From: Citreimonas salinaria
GTDB lineage: Bacteria > Pseudomonadota > Alphaproteobacteria > Rhodobacterales > Rhodobacteraceae
DNA length: 64,000 nucleotides
Reading direction: 5' to 3'
Assembly (NCBI RefSeq): GCF_900107235.1
Contig: NZ_FNPF01000005.1
Location: forward strand, 186,001-250,000
The position numbers and the translations under genes were made by a program. The notes beneath the pieces were generated by a model, which did no database searches, was not told where the DNA came from, and saw nothing but the letters and a program-made list of their open reading frames with translations. The first letter of the stretch is position 1, and the number at the start of each line of letters is the position of its first letter. Shown one piece after another: positions 55,174 to 64,000 of the stretch.

Positions 55174-56107
55174 GGATTGCGACACCACTGCCGACACGCC
55201 TGCCGGCGTCTGGGCTGCAGCGGACTGGGGCACGTCGAACCTGCGCCTCTGGGTCCTGTCCTGCGATGACCGCCTTCTGGCGCGGATCGGGGATCCGCGC
55301 GGCATGTTGACGTTGTCGTCGAACGGGTTCGAGACGGTCCTGCGCGAGCGCCTGTCGCCTTGGCTCGGCACCGGCCAAAGGCTCGCGGTGGTCGCCTGCG
55401 GCATGGTCGGGGCGCGGCAGGGATGGATCGAGGCGCCATACTTGCCTACGCCCGGCCGACCGATCGAAATGGCGCGGCTCCGGCGCGCGCCGGTGTCCCG
55501 CGACGATCTGGATGTGACGATCCTGCCGGGCATGGCACAGGCAGAGCCCGCCGACGTCATGCGCGGCGAGGAGACGCAGGTGGCGGGCCACCTCGCAGCC
55601 GAGCCGCACTTCGATGGCCTGATCTGCCTGCCCGGCACCCACACGAAATGGGTCCGCTGCCGCAACGGCCGGGTCGAGCGCTTTCGCACCTGCATGACGG
55701 GAGAATTCTACGCGTTGCTCGCCGGGCACTCCGTCCTGCGACATGCGCTGGAAGGTGCAGGGTGGGATGACCAAGCCTTTGCCGACGCCGCCCGCGAGGC
55801 GGCGCGCCACTGCGGGGCGGTGATCGATGGCTTGTTCGGCATCCGTGCATCGAGCCTGCTGACGGGCACCTCTGCCGCGCAGTCGCGGGCGCGGCTTTCG
55901 GGGCTCTTGATCGGGGCCGAGATCGGCACGATGCGCGACGAATGGCAGGACCGCCCCATCGTCGTGATCGGCAGCGGAAGGCTCACGCCTCTTTACGCGC
56001 GCGTGCTCGCAGACCAGGGCGCGGCAGTCGCAACCGTCGACGCCGAAGCGGCCACGTTGCGCTGCCTCGCCGCCGTCCACGCGCAACTGAGAACGGAGGC
56101 AACATGA
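55166..56107 (+). CDS. dgoK: 2-dehydro-3-deoxygalactonokinase
   Basis: 313 aa from a TTG at 55166, the only plausible start; the next in-frame candidates cut into the domain. AADWGTSNLRLWVL is the phosphate-1 motif, CLPGTHTKWVRC the substrate loop and TGEFYALL a family signature. It phosphorylates 2-keto-3-deoxygalactonate. The start overlaps the lactonase end, and the stop overlaps dgoA (ATGA). Confidence 0.9.
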   Translation: MAEDCDTTADTPAGVWAAADWGTSNLRLWVLSCDDRLLARIGDPRGMLTLSSNGFETVLRERLSPWLGTGQRLAVVACGMVGARQGWIEAPYLPTPGRPIEMARLRRAPVSRDDLDVTILPGMAQAEPADVMRGEETQVAGHLAAEPHFDGLICLPGTHTKWVRCRNGRVERFRTCMTGEFYALLAGHSVLRHALEGAGWDDQAFADAAREAARHCGAVIDGLFGIRASSLLTGTSAAQSRARLSGLLIGAEIGTMRDEWQDRPIVVIGSGRLTPLYARVLADQGAAVATVDAEAATLRCLAAVHAQLRTEAT

Positions 56108-56718
56108 GCCGCAATCTGATCGCCATCCTGCGCAGCATCACCCCGGAGGAGTCGGTGGAGATCGCCGAGGCGCTGATCGAGCAGGGCATCATCCGGATCG
56201 AGGTGCCGCTGAACTCTCCCGACCCGTTCGAGAGCATCGGACGGATGATCGAAGCCTTGGGAAGCCGCGCGGAAATCGGAGCCGGCACGGTGCTAGACGT
56301 GGCGGATGTCGAGCGACTCGCGCAACTCGGCGCGCGGCTGGTCGTCTCGCCGAACTGCGACCCGGACGTGATCCGCGCCACCCGGCAGGCCGGGCTCGAG
56401 TCGTGGCCCGGCGTCTTCACCGCCACCGAGTGCTTCACCGCGCTGCGCGCTGGCGCGACTGGGCTGAAGCTCTTCCCTGCCTCGCTGCTCGGGCCCGAGG
56501 GCGTGCGTGCGCTGCGTGCCATCCTGCCTCCGGAGGCGCAACTCTACGCCGTCGGAGGCGTCGAGGCCGGGAATCTCGCCACCTGGCTAAATGTCGGTGT
56601 TACCGGTTTCGGGCTCGGCTCCACGCTCTACGCCCCGGGTCGCCCGGCTGCAGATGTCTCGCGGGCCGCCGCCGAGATCGTGGCCGCGCTGCGGAAGGGT
56701 TCAGTGCCGCATGGATGA
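56104..56718 (+). CDS. dgoA: 2-dehydro-3-deoxy-6-phosphogalactonate aldolase
   Basis: 204-aa KDPG/KDPGal aldolase. RIEVPLNSP carries the catalytic glutamate and GLKLFPAS the Schiff-base lysine. Product: pyruvate and glyceraldehyde 3-phosphate, completing the De Ley-Doudoroff route of galactose. PLNSP in place of the PLRT of glucose-type enzymes favours the galactonate substrate. Last gene of the operon. Confidence 0.92.
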   Translation: MSRNLIAILRSITPEESVEIAEALIEQGIIRIEVPLNSPDPFESIGRMIEALGSRAEIGAGTVLDVADVERLAQLGARLVVSPNCDPDVIRATRQAGLESWPGVFTATECFTALRAGATGLKLFPASLLGPEGVRALRAILPPEAQLYAVGGVEAGNLATWLNVGVTGFGLGSTLYAPGRPAADVSRAAAEIVAALRKGSVPHG

Positions 56719-57155
56719 CGCTGTTGCCGCCGCGTATTCGTTGATCAGCGAGCGGATCAGCGGTTGCAGCATCCTCCGCGCCGCAACAGACCGCTGAAAT
56801 CCACATTCGCATCGCACTCCATGGACCGCTTCAACGCCCTCGGCACCGCCGAGACCATCCGCGTGGCATGACGGCCAATGGGGGAAGGGGCAGTCACGCC
56901 TCAGGCGCGCGTTGCGCAACAATGTCGCCAAGGACGGTGACTTCTTCAGACCCGCATTGAAGGCTGAACGACAGCTTCCTCGGGGGCTCAACATCCGCCG
57001 TTCTCCCGCAGAAACCTGTGAGGCGAGGGCGTTGAACATCGTGAATGGCCGCTGTAGCCGCCTCGTGTCGCGGGCTAGGGAAAAGACTCAACGAGAGATA
57101 CCCCCGCAAGGGCAAGCTGCATATTTCGACTCGAGGGAGGCCGTCGGTCGTTGAT
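56719..57155. other. Intergenic, no gene seen
   Basis: 437 bp between two convergent operons. Short minus-strand frames around 56710-56800 (LIRSLINEYAAAT) could be the eroded end of a gene, but nothing is recognisable. No clear terminator hairpin with a T run. Confidence 0.45.
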
Positions 57156-58055
57156 CTAGGCGTTCCAGGCGACCCTGCCCAACGCGTCGATCCCGTAGCC
57201 GCCATAGGCATCGGCGCGCGCCTTGAAGGCACCGGACGTGCAGAACGTCATAAGGGTTTGTATCGGCGGCTCGAACCACGCCTTTCGGTCCACGAGCAGC
57301 GCGAACTCCTCGTCGAGGATCGGCACGAAGTCGAGGCCGTAGCTCCTGGCCACCGCCTCGAGACCGAAGGCCGCGTCGGCCGCGCCGCGGCGCACCGCCT
57401 CGACGGCTTCGTCCTCGGTGCGCGCCACCTCGGCCATGTCGAGCCCGGCCAGGGCCAGACCCTCGCGCGCGGCCAGGTGCCGGAACAGGGTGTCCGTGCC
57501 GGACCCGGGCTGCCGGGGTACGATGCGTCGGCCTGCCAGATCGCGCAGGCCCGATGGCGCGGGCATGTCCGGACGCACGACCAGACCGCGCCGCCTGGTC
57601 GCGAAGCTCACGAGCACGGCGTTCTGACCGGCCGCAGCTTTCGAAACCGCGGGCACGTTCCACGTGTCCGAAAGTTCATCGTGGATGTGCAGGCCCGCAG
57701 CAATGCCTTCTCGTTTCCCGAACCGCTCGACCCCGTCAAGCGAGCCGTCGTGGAACGTGGCGAGCCCGCAGCGCGACTGCCGGATCGCCCAGTCGAGCAG
57801 CGGGTCGTGGCTGCCCAGCATGATCGGCGGTCGATCCACCGCGCCGGGCGCCGCGCCGCCCTCTCCGCCGGACGTGGCGCGGTCTATCCAGATGCGGATT
57901 TCGTCCGCGGGAAACAGAAGCTTGCCGGTTGCGCGAGAGCAGGGCACCGCGCCCGAGGCGGCGAGGTCGTAGACCTTGCGCTCCTTCAGGCGCAGCAGAT
58001 CAGCCAGTTCCTTGACCGTCAGGAATTCGTGATCCGGAAAGGCGGTGTCAGCCAT
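57156..58055 (-). CDS. HTH regulator with PBP-like domain, probable tungstate/molybdate sensor
   Basis: 299 aa. Residues 10-60 form an excisionase-type helix-turn-helix (LTVKELADLLRLKERKVYDLAASG, ATGKLLFPADEI in part). The rest, from about 78, is a periplasmic-binding-protein-like domain (LGSHDPLLDWAIRQS, RFVPRQPGSGTD-type loop, AVRRGAADAAFGLEAVA) of the kind that reads molybdate or tungstate. It is the last gene behind tupB-tupC-tupA on the same strand, so regulation of tungstate uptake is the likely role. TunR of sulphate reducers is a functional parallel but built differently. Confidence 0.75.
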   Translation of the reverse strand: MADTAFPDHEFLTVKELADLLRLKERKVYDLAASGAVPCSRATGKLLFPADEIRIWIDRATSGGEGGAAPGAVDRPPIMLGSHDPLLDWAIRQSRCGLATFHDGSLDGVERFGKREGIAAGLHIHDELSDTWNVPAVSKAAAGQNAVLVSFATRRRGLVVRPDMPAPSGLRDLAGRRIVPRQPGSGTDTLFRHLAAREGLALAGLDMAEVARTEDEAVEAVRRGAADAAFGLEAVARSYGLDFVPILDEEFALLVDRKAWFEPPIQTLMTFCTSGAFKARADAYGGYGIDALGRVAWNA

Positions 58056-58167
58056 GGGTCAACCTCAGGACATGTCGCGGGAAAGCGAGAAACGGTTCTT
58101 TACTCCCGCAAATGCGTCTTCACCTCCGGGGCGCGGGGGACGATGATCGGCCGCCCCGTGTTTTCGA

Positions 58168-58986
58168 TCAGTCCGACGACGCGTTGGGGAAGAACAACTG
58201 CTGATCCGCGACCGTGTAGGCGGCGATGGCGTCCTGTCCCTCATCCGAGACCAGCCAGTCGGCGAAGGTCTGCGCCGCCTCGGCGTTCACGCTGGGGCAG
58301 CGTTCGGGGCTGACCGGGATCACCCCGTACTGGTTGAACATGTCCGCGTCGCCCTGCACCTGGATTTCGTAATCCTGCTTGTTCTCGAAGCTGATCCACG
58401 TGGCGCGGTCCGTCATGACGTAGGCGCCCATGCCGATGCCGGCATTCAGCGTCGCGCCCATGCCCGAGCCGGTCTCGCGGTACCAGTCGCCGGAAGCCGC
58501 CGAAGGATCGATGCCGGTTTCGGCCCAGAGCGCCATCTCTTTCCTGTTCGTGCCGGAATCGTCGCCGCGCGAGGCGAAGAGCGCGCCTTCCCCGGCAATC
58601 TTCGACAGCGCCGCCCGCACGTCCTCCATGCCGCCGACGCCGGCCGGGTCGTCCTCGGGGCCGACGATGACGAAGTCGTTATACATCAGGTCCATGCGTT
58701 CCGTGCCATAGCCGGCTTCGACGAACGCCTCTTCGGCGGACCTGGCGTGGACCAGCAGCACGTCGCCGTCGCAATTCTCGGCGTTCTTGATTGCTTGGCC
58801 GGTGCCCACGGCGACCACGTTGACCTTGATGCCGGTCTCGTTCTCGAACATCGGCAGCAGGTGGTCGTAAAGCCCGGAATTCGCCGTCGACGTGGTGGAC
58901 TGGACGATGATCGACTGCTCCTGCGCCCAGGCGCCGCCGGTCAGGAGCGTGGCGATCGTAGCTGCGCCGAATGCCTTGATCTGCAT
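58168..58986 (-). CDS. tupA: Tungstate-binding periplasmic protein
   Basis: 272 aa with signal peptide MQIKAFGAATIATLLTGGAWA. QSTTSTANSGLYDHLLP is the TupA signature (TTTS/T-x-T-x-xSGL), and ASRGDDSGTN the second oxyanion-binding loop. TupA has very high affinity for tungstate over molybdate. It supplies metal for tungsto-enzymes such as formate dehydrogenase or aldehyde oxidoreductase. It lies 24 bp after tupC. Confidence 0.93.
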   Translation of the reverse strand: MQIKAFGAATIATLLTGGAWAQEQSIIVQSTTSTANSGLYDHLLPMFENETGIKVNVVAVGTGQAIKNAENCDGDVLLVHARSAEEAFVEAGYGTERMDLMYNDFVIVGPEDDPAGVGGMEDVRAALSKIAGEGALFASRGDDSGTNRKEMALWAETGIDPSAASGDWYRETGSGMGATLNAGIGMGAYVMTDRATWISFENKQDYEIQVQGDADMFNQYGVIPVSPERCPSVNAEAAQTFADWLVSDEGQDAIAAYTVADQQLFFPNASSD

Positions 58987-59010
58987 GTTGTGCCTCCCTT
59001 GTTTGGTCTC

Positions 59011-59766
59011 TCAGACGACGATTCTGCCATTCAGGTAGTCCCGGGCCGCCTGGCTCTGCGGCGCATGGAAGAAGGCGGCGGCCGGGGTGTGTTCGGCGAT
59101 ACGACCGCGCTGCAGGAACAGGACGTCGTCGGCCATGCGCCGGGCCTGTCCGATATCGTGCGTGACGAAGATGACGCGCACGCCGCGGGCGCGCGCGTCG
59201 GCAACGATGCCTTCGATGGCCACGACCGAAGCCGGATCGAGGCTCGCGGTAGGTTCGTCCAGCAACAGCACCTCCGGATCCGTGGCGAGCGCCCGCGCCA
59301 GCGCCAGCCGCTGCGCCTCGCCACCCGAAAGGAGGCGCGCCGGCTGCGACGCCTTGTGGCCAAGCCCCACATGCTCGAGCAGCGCATCACGCCGGTCGCG
59401 GTCCTTGCCCCGGGCCCTGAGCACGAAGTCGATATTGGCGGCAACCGATCGGCGCAGCAGCACGGGCTTCTGGAACACGAGCGCCTGCCGCGCCGTCACG
59501 TCCCGCGGCGCGCGGCCACCCCACTCGATCCGTCCGCCGCTGGGCGTCATCAGCCCGTGCAACAATTTCAGCAACAGGCTCTTTCCCGACCCGTTCGGGC
59601 CCATGATCATGGTGCAGCCGCTCCCGCCCAGGTCGAAGCTCAGCCCGTTCAGCACGTTGGCCTGGCCGAAGCGCAACACCAGGTCGCGCACGGCGAGCGG
59701 CAGGATCATGGCGCCCTGCGCCGGTGGCGCGACGGCCGGAGACAGTGCGGCGACGGCGTCAAACAT
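59011..59766 (-). CDS. tupC: Tungstate ABC transporter ATPase
   Basis: 251 aa. Walker A MGPNGSGKS, signature LSGGEAQRLALARAL, Walker B VLLLDEPTASLDP and the H loop VTHDIGQARR. It lacks the C-terminal molybdate-binding domain of ModC, as usual for TupC. The start overlaps the tupB stop by 8 bp. Confidence 0.92.
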   Translation of the reverse strand: MFDAVAALSPAVAPPAQGAMILPLAVRDLVLRFGQANVLNGLSFDLGGSGCTMIMGPNGSGKSLLLKLLHGLMTPSGGRIEWGGRAPRDVTARQALVFQKPVLLRRSVAANIDFVLRARGKDRDRRDALLEHVGLGHKASQPARLLSGGEAQRLALARALATDPEVLLLDEPTASLDPASVVAIEGIVADARARGVRVIFVTHDIGQARRMADDVLFLQRGRIAEHTPAAAFFHAPQSQAARDYLNGRIVV

Positions 59767-60457
59767 AGGCCTGCCGCGTTGCGGTCATGCGCACCGATTG
59801 CACCGCCGCGTTGACGCCGAGCGCTATGACCAGCAGGATGATGCCGAGCGCCAGCGCCAACGCGAGATCGCCCTTGGAGGTCTCCAGCGCGATGGCCGTC
59901 GTCATCACCCGCGTCAGGTGATCGATGTTGCCGCCCACGATGATCACGGCACCCACCTCGGCCACCGCCCGGCCGAAGCCTGCGAGACCCACCGTCAGAA
60001 GCGAATACCGCGCGTCCCAGAGAAGCGCCTCGACCGCCTGGACCCTCGTGAGACAGAGCGAGCGGAACTGCTCGGAATACTCCGCGTGCAGGTCCTCGAG
60101 CACCTGCCGTGACAGCGCCGCCACGATTGGCGCGATCAGGAGGGTCTGCGCAATGATCATCGCCGTGGGCGTGTAGAGCAGCCCGAGAAAGCCCAGCGGG
60201 CCCGACCGGGACAGGTGCAGATAGACCAGCAGCCCCACGACCACCGGCGGCAGCCCCATGAGCGCGTTCATCACGATCAGCACGGCGTTCCGTCCGGGAA
60301 ACCGCCCGATCGCGACAAGCGAGCCGATGGGCAGGCCGATCAGGCACGCCAGCACGGTCGCGGTCAGGCTGACCCGCAGCGACAGCAGCACGATCTCGAG
60401 CAAGTCCGGGTCCCCGGACAGGACGAGCTGCAATGCAAGAGTGACCGCTTCGCCCAT
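59759..60457 (-). CDS. tupB: Tungstate ABC transporter permease
   Basis: 232 aa from the ATG at 60457 (MGEAVTLALQLVLSG), the usual TupB start and length. The frame extends to 60592 through the operator region and is not used. Five to six membrane segments are visible, with the coupling loop EVGAVIIVGGNIDHLTRVMTTAI typical of TupB. First gene of the tup operon, which has the order tupB-tupC-tupA-regulator. Confidence 0.91.
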   Translation of the reverse strand: MGEAVTLALQLVLSGDPDLLEIVLLSLRVSLTATVLACLIGLPIGSLVAIGRFPGRNAVLIVMNALMGLPPVVVGLLVYLHLSRSGPLGFLGLLYTPTAMIIAQTLLIAPIVAALSRQVLEDLHAEYSEQFRSLCLTRVQAVEALLWDARYSLLTVGLAGFGRAVAEVGAVIIVGGNIDHLTRVMTTAIALETSKGDLALALALGIILLVIALGVNAAVQSVRMTATRQAYV

Positions 60458-60460
60458 ATA

Positions 60461-60617
60461 TGCAAAATTTCCCAATTGCGCACGATTTTTCCGCATTTTG
60501 CACTGTATGCCGCTTTTACACATCGGTTCAAGCGTCTCGACCACTTGAACTACACCCGGAAAAGGCGCCAAGGCCGGTGGGATGACGGCCAAGCCGCCGC
60601 AGTTGAAAATGCAAAAT
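60461..60617 (-). promoter_or_regulatory. Candidate tungstate operator repeats upstream of tupB
   Basis: The octamer TGCAAAAT occurs at 60461-60468 and 60610-60617, and its complement ATTTTGCA at 60495-60502. The first and third elements form an 8-bp inverted repeat around the probable promoter, 4 bp upstream of the tupB ATG. These AT-rich repeats stand out in GC-rich DNA and are the best candidate binding sites for the regulator at 57156-58055. Confidence 0.5.
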
Positions 60618-60879
60618 TTTCGTACATCGCAGCGAACTACGGACTATGGACGGTTCTCCCGGCACCAGGGAATGCCGACTGCTTGGCCGACGACCTGCGC
60701 CTATAGAGTCATGGAACTCTCTCCTTGCGGTCGGTTGTGGCGCACTGAGAAGTCATGCTTGCATCAACAAGACGAAAACGAGGGCCTTTCGGTGAATGGC
60801 TTCAGCCCGGACGACTTGGTGCCCTAACTCCTGAACCAGTCCGCAGAGCAGACGAGCCTGGAATTAATGGCGTTCTACC

Positions 60880-61210
60880 GCAATTGCATATGCGATGCCC
60901 GGACCAAATGCGCGTCTTGTTCCACCTCGGCTATTTCGGTCCGATGCCGGCGACCACATTGGCCACCTCTCCAGTCGCACGAGACGCCATCAGGTGTTCT
61001 CTTCGTGCGTCGTAGGACAAGCACTACCTATCGAAGCATGAACGTCCGGCGCCCGGCGACGCGAGACGCCGAGCCTGTTGCCCGCGGCGCGGCGCGCCTT
61101 CGAAGATCTACTCGGCATCGCCGAACGGCACAGCGCGCAGCTTCTGGCGCAATTTTCACCAAGAGAGAGACTAATCCTTCTCGATTGCCTGCAACGGCTG
61201 TTCGGCCCGA
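60880..61210 (+). pseudogene. Decayed MarR-family regulator
   Basis: Two pieces in different frames: DQMRVLFHLGYFGPMPATTLA (about 60893-60964, in parts) resembles the MarR DNA-binding region. RRAFEDLLGIAERHSAQLL followed by FSPRERLILLDCLQRLF (about 61084-61207) resembles the MarR dimerisation helix. The recognition helix and wing between them are lost and stops intervene. The rest of the 60458-61327 gap shows no gene. Confidence 0.45.
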
Positions 61211-61327
61211 CCCGGCGCCCGCAGATAGTTGCGCTCGACATTTCATGCCGTCTGCCATCGCAGCCGGCGCCGGATGGACACCAGCGCCGGGCTAGCGCGG
61301 CGCCGGGTCCGGCGTCCGGACGCGGCC

Positions 61328-63994
61328 TCATGCGGCGCGGACTGGACCAGCTACGCCCCGCAGGCCGGAGCCCTGCCTGCGAACCGGCTGTCCGAGTGCG
61401 CCAGGCGTGGCGTCGACAGCAAACCGGGCGGCGAGTGCGGACAGGCGCGAAGCCTCGTTGTTGAGCCCGGTCGTCGCTTCGGTCGTGCGTTGCACCATTG
61501 CCGCGTTTTCCTGCGTGACGACGTCGAGATCGGTCATGGCGGTGTTGACCTCCTTCAGACTGGTGGCCTGATCAACCGACGATTGACTGATTCCCGCGAC
61601 CATCGTCGAGACGTCGCTGAACCTTTCGAGCATCGACATCAGCGCGTCACCCGCGTTGCCGACCAGATCGACCCCATGGTCGACACGCTGCGCACTGTCG
61701 CCGATCAGCGCCTTGATCTCCATTGCGGACTCCGACGAGCGCTGCGCCAGCCCGCGCACCTCCGAAGCCACGACCGCGAAACCCCGCCCGGCCTCGCCCG
61801 CACGAGCCGCCTCCACGCCCGCGTTGAGCGACAGGAGGTTGGTCTGGAAGGCGATGTCGTCGATCACGCTGACGATGCTCGAGATCTTGTCCGAACTCGT
61901 CTTGATCGCCTGCATCGCGTCGATCGCCTCGCGCACGACGCTGCGGCTTTGCTCGGCCTCGGTCTTCGCGGCTTCGATCGTGGTCTCGACGTCGCGGGCA
62001 TGGCCGGCGGCAGCGTTCACGTTCGATGTGACCTCGTCGAGTGCTGCGACCGATTCCTCGAGCGTGGCAGCCTGGCTTTCGGTGCGGCGCGACAGGTCGT
62101 CCGACGCCGCGCTGAGTTCGCCCGTTCCCGACAGGATGACGGAAGACGCGTCCGACAATTCGCGCAGCATGTCGCGCAGGTTGTCCTGGGCGTTGTTGAA
62201 GTCGGTCCGCAGCTTGTCGTAGCCCTCGGCCATGTCTTCTTCGATACGTTGCGTCAGATCCCCCCGCGAGAGGCGCTCCAAGCCATTCCCGATCAGCGTC
62301 ACGGCCGCCATCTGTTCGGCCATACGGGCCTGCCGCTCGGCATTCTGGCTGGCTTCCATTGCGTCCTTCTCGATCAGGCCGTCGCGGAACACCGACAGCG
62401 CCCGGGCTATCCGGTTGATCTCGAGACTGGCGCGATCGAACCCGGTGACTTCGGCCAGATCGCCGCTCGCCAGACGCTCGGTCGTCTCGCTGATGCGGCG
62501 CAGCGGACGTTGAACCAGCAGCCGGGTGAGCAGAAGCGCCAGCAGCACGCCGCCGGCCTGCACGAAGAGCAGGATATCGACCTGATCGCGCGCGCCGGCA
62601 ATCTCGGTCTGGATCTCGGTTGCCATGGTGGCGATTTCGCCCCGGCTGGCGACGCCAAGCTCGGCCGCGCGTTCGCTGATCAGCAGCACCGCGGCCGACG
62701 CCGCCTGCACCGCCTCGGCCGCCGCAATGTCCGCCTGAAGCGCAGCCTTCTTGAAGGCCGGTAAACCGCCTTCGGGATCGGCCAACCGGACGAGTTCGGC
62801 CAACGACGCGTCGAGCGCACCGTCGGCGAAGCCTTTGTGGGCGCTCAGGGCCTCGGCGTTGCGCAGCAGGTCGGGTGCCACCAGCCGGACATCGTCGGGA
62901 TGCTGCGCGACCGCCACGTCCAGCGCGGATTCCTGAAACCGGCTGACCGCGCCGCTGATCTCGAACAGCGTGTTGATGAACGAGACTTCCTCGTCCAGCA
63001 GGCCCTGGATCGCCTCGCGGTTTTCCGCGCTGGCCTCCTCGGCGGCGATCATGAGGCCGAAGATCATGTCGTCGATGGCGCTTGCCAGCAGGACGTCCGC
63101 ATCGCGGCGCACGGCAAGGATTCGGCTTGTCGCAGCGCCGGTGCGGAACCCGCGCGCCTGCCGGATCTCGGCGAAGGCATCGGCGGCCTGTCGGATCGAC
63201 TCGGCGGACGCAGCGCCATAGGCATTCGCCTCCAGCCCCGCGATGAGTTCGACCAGCCTGCCGCGCGAGGCCAGCGCGAGATCGTCGAGGATCGAGCGCG
63301 TCGAGTCGTCGGTGCTCAGTTGCGCCGAAAGGATCGCACCGGAGAGCAGGTTGATCTCGGCCCGGGCGCCGAGCAACGATTGCAGCGCGACGAATTGCTC
63401 TTCGACGAGATCGGACAGGGTGGCGTCGACCGCCTCGATCGTCGTCTCGCCCCCCATGGCGAGATCGAAATAGGCGGCGTCGGCCATTTCGACCATTCGC
63501 TCGGACAAACTGGCGCCGGCCGCCCGCAAGGCGTCCAGCCCCTGCGCCACGCGCGCTTCGTTCTCGAACTGCAGATCGCGCGCCGCGACGAGCGCGCCCA
63601 GCCTCTCGCCCGCCTTGGTCGCGTCGGCCTGAAGATCGGCGCGCAGCTCGTCGGCCAGGCCCGCCACCGCCGCATCGAGCTGCACGGCCGCCTCGCCGGC
63701 CGCCTGCGCCCGGGCCTCCAGCGCCTCGGCGTCACGCGCGGCGATCGCGCCGATCATCGCGTTCTTCGCGCTGTCGGTCGCCGCGACCAACGCTCCACTA
63801 TGTTCCAGCGCCGCAAGCTCGGTCCGGGTGAGATGCGACATGTCCTCGGATACCCGCGCGAAGACCATCGACGCCACGACGCCCAGCAGGGCGGACACAC
63901 CCCCCAGCGCGAGCAGGATGAGCGTCAGCCGGGCGCCGATGCTGGACAGCCAACCGCGTCCGCGCGGCCGGGACTTGAGGATTTGCGCACTCAT
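61328..63994 (-). CDS. Methyl-accepting chemotaxis protein
   Basis: 888 aa, complete; the ATG at 63994 is six bases from the window edge. Membrane segment 1 is at about 22-46 and segment 2 at about 488-508 ([17 protein letters not shown]), enclosing a large periplasmic helical sensor of about 440 residues. HAMP domains follow ([18 protein letters not shown] and a second one at [15 protein letters not shown]). The cytoplasmic signalling tip is [26 protein letters not shown] (in parts), with long methylation helices before and after. No CheB/CheR-binding pentapeptide is seen at the C terminus. The ligand is unknown; no che genes are nearby. Confidence 0.95.
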   Translation of the reverse strand: MSAQILKSRPRGRGWLSSIGARLTLILLALGGVSALLGVVASMVFARVSEDMSHLTRTELAALEHSGALVAATDSAKNAMIGAIAARDAEALEARAQAAGEAAVQLDAAVAGLADELRADLQADATKAGERLGALVAARDLQFENEARVAQGLDALRAAGASLSERMVEMADAAYFDLAMGGETTIEAVDATLSDLVEEQFVALQSLLGARAEINLLSGAILSAQLSTDDSTRSILDDLALASRGRLVELIAGLEANAYGAASAESIRQAADAFAEIRQARGFRTGAATSRILAVRRDADVLLASAIDDMIFGLMIAAEEASAENREAIQGLLDEEVSFINTLFEISGAVSRFQESALDVAVAQHPDDVRLVAPDLLRNAEALSAHKGFADGALDASLAELVRLADPEGGLPAFKKAALQADIAAAEAVQAASAAVLLISERAAELGVASRGEIATMATEIQTEIAGARDQVDILLFVQAGGVLLALLLTRLLVQRPLRRISETTERLASGDLAEVTGFDRASLEINRIARALSVFRDGLIEKDAMEASQNAERQARMAEQMAAVTLIGNGLERLSRGDLTQRIEEDMAEGYDKLRTDFNNAQDNLRDMLRELSDASSVILSGTGELSAASDDLSRRTESQAATLEESVAALDEVTSNVNAAAGHARDVETTIEAAKTEAEQSRSVVREAIDAMQAIKTSSDKISSIVSVIDDIAFQTNLLSLNAGVEAARAGEAGRGFAVVASEVRGLAQRSSESAMEIKALIGDSAQRVDHGVDLVGNAGDALMSMLERFSDVSTMVAGISQSSVDQATSLKEVNTAMTDLDVVTQENAAMVQRTTEATTGLNNEASRLSALAARFAVDATPGALGQPVRRQGSGLRGVAGPVRAA

Positions 63995-64000
63995 GGGAAA

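Noticed and set aside
56701-57039. Minus-strand frame of 112 codons after dgoA
   Set aside because: No family match and no ribosome-binding site; at best the eroded end of a gene.

Overview
The window is high-GC DNA from an alphaproteobacterium, most likely a Rhodobacterales (Roseobacter-type) species. The reasons are a ChpT-type histidine phosphotransferase, an olsB-olsA ornithine-lipid pair, obgE-proB-proA and rplU-rpmA blocks, a DUF3553 protein and a ChvE-GguAB-GguC sugar operon. No rRNA is present. One tRNA gene, tRNA-Ser(CGA), marks the boundary between core and accessory DNA. The species cannot be fixed from sequence reading alone.

Region 1 (1-12245) is core genome: a partial M32 carboxypeptidase, heme A synthase, a TrmJ-type methyltransferase, a ThiE-like protein, olsB-olsA, DUF3553, chpT, proA, proB, obgE, a GNAT acetyltransferase, rpmA, rplU with its promoter, a DUF2059 exported protein and tRNA-Ser(CGA).

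Region 2 (12248-37770) is a 25.5-kb genomic island inserted in the 3' end of tRNA-Ser. A perfect 16-bp copy of the tRNA end is repeated at 12232-12247 and 37755-37770. A P4-type tyrosine integrase lies at the far end, and a matching pair of 12-bp-spaced direct repeats sits inside each end, as expected of integrase arm sites. Cargo is visibly AT-richer and looks like defence. It includes a TIR-TPR protein, a TIR-like/PD-(D/E)XK fusion with a second nuclease directly downstream, three more proteins with PD-(D/E)XK signatures (one an MrcB_N-DUF3883 protein), and a serine resolvase with a candidate res site. Other cargo includes peptidase T, a set of envelope proteins (pentapeptide-repeat protein, I78-type inhibitor lipoprotein, NlpC/P60-like protein, 3D-domain lipoprotein) and a DUF3768 operon behind an attenuator-like leader. 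There is also a 205-aa HUH-like protein beside three identical-type palindromes and an orphan DUF2235 hydrolase.

Region 3 (37755-39300) is fossil DNA of an older insertion at the same tRNA. It holds the C-terminal half of a large serine recombinase and two pieces of one BREX pglZ gene lying head to head.

Region 4 (39394-56718) is a LysR regulator (GbpR type) divergent from a 14-gene, tightly coupled operon for L-arabinose and D-galactose. It has two ABC importers (ChvE-GguAB and YtfQRT-YjfF), a sugar dehydrogenase, a lactonase, an arabonate/galactonate dehydratase, and separate lower branches. The arabinose branch uses GguC/AraD1 and ketoglutaric-semialdehyde dehydrogenase. The galactose branch uses DgoK and DgoA.

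Region 5 (57156-63994) holds a tungstate importer (tupB-tupC-tupA) followed by its likely regulator, a decayed MarR gene and a complete large methyl-accepting chemotaxis protein at the right edge.
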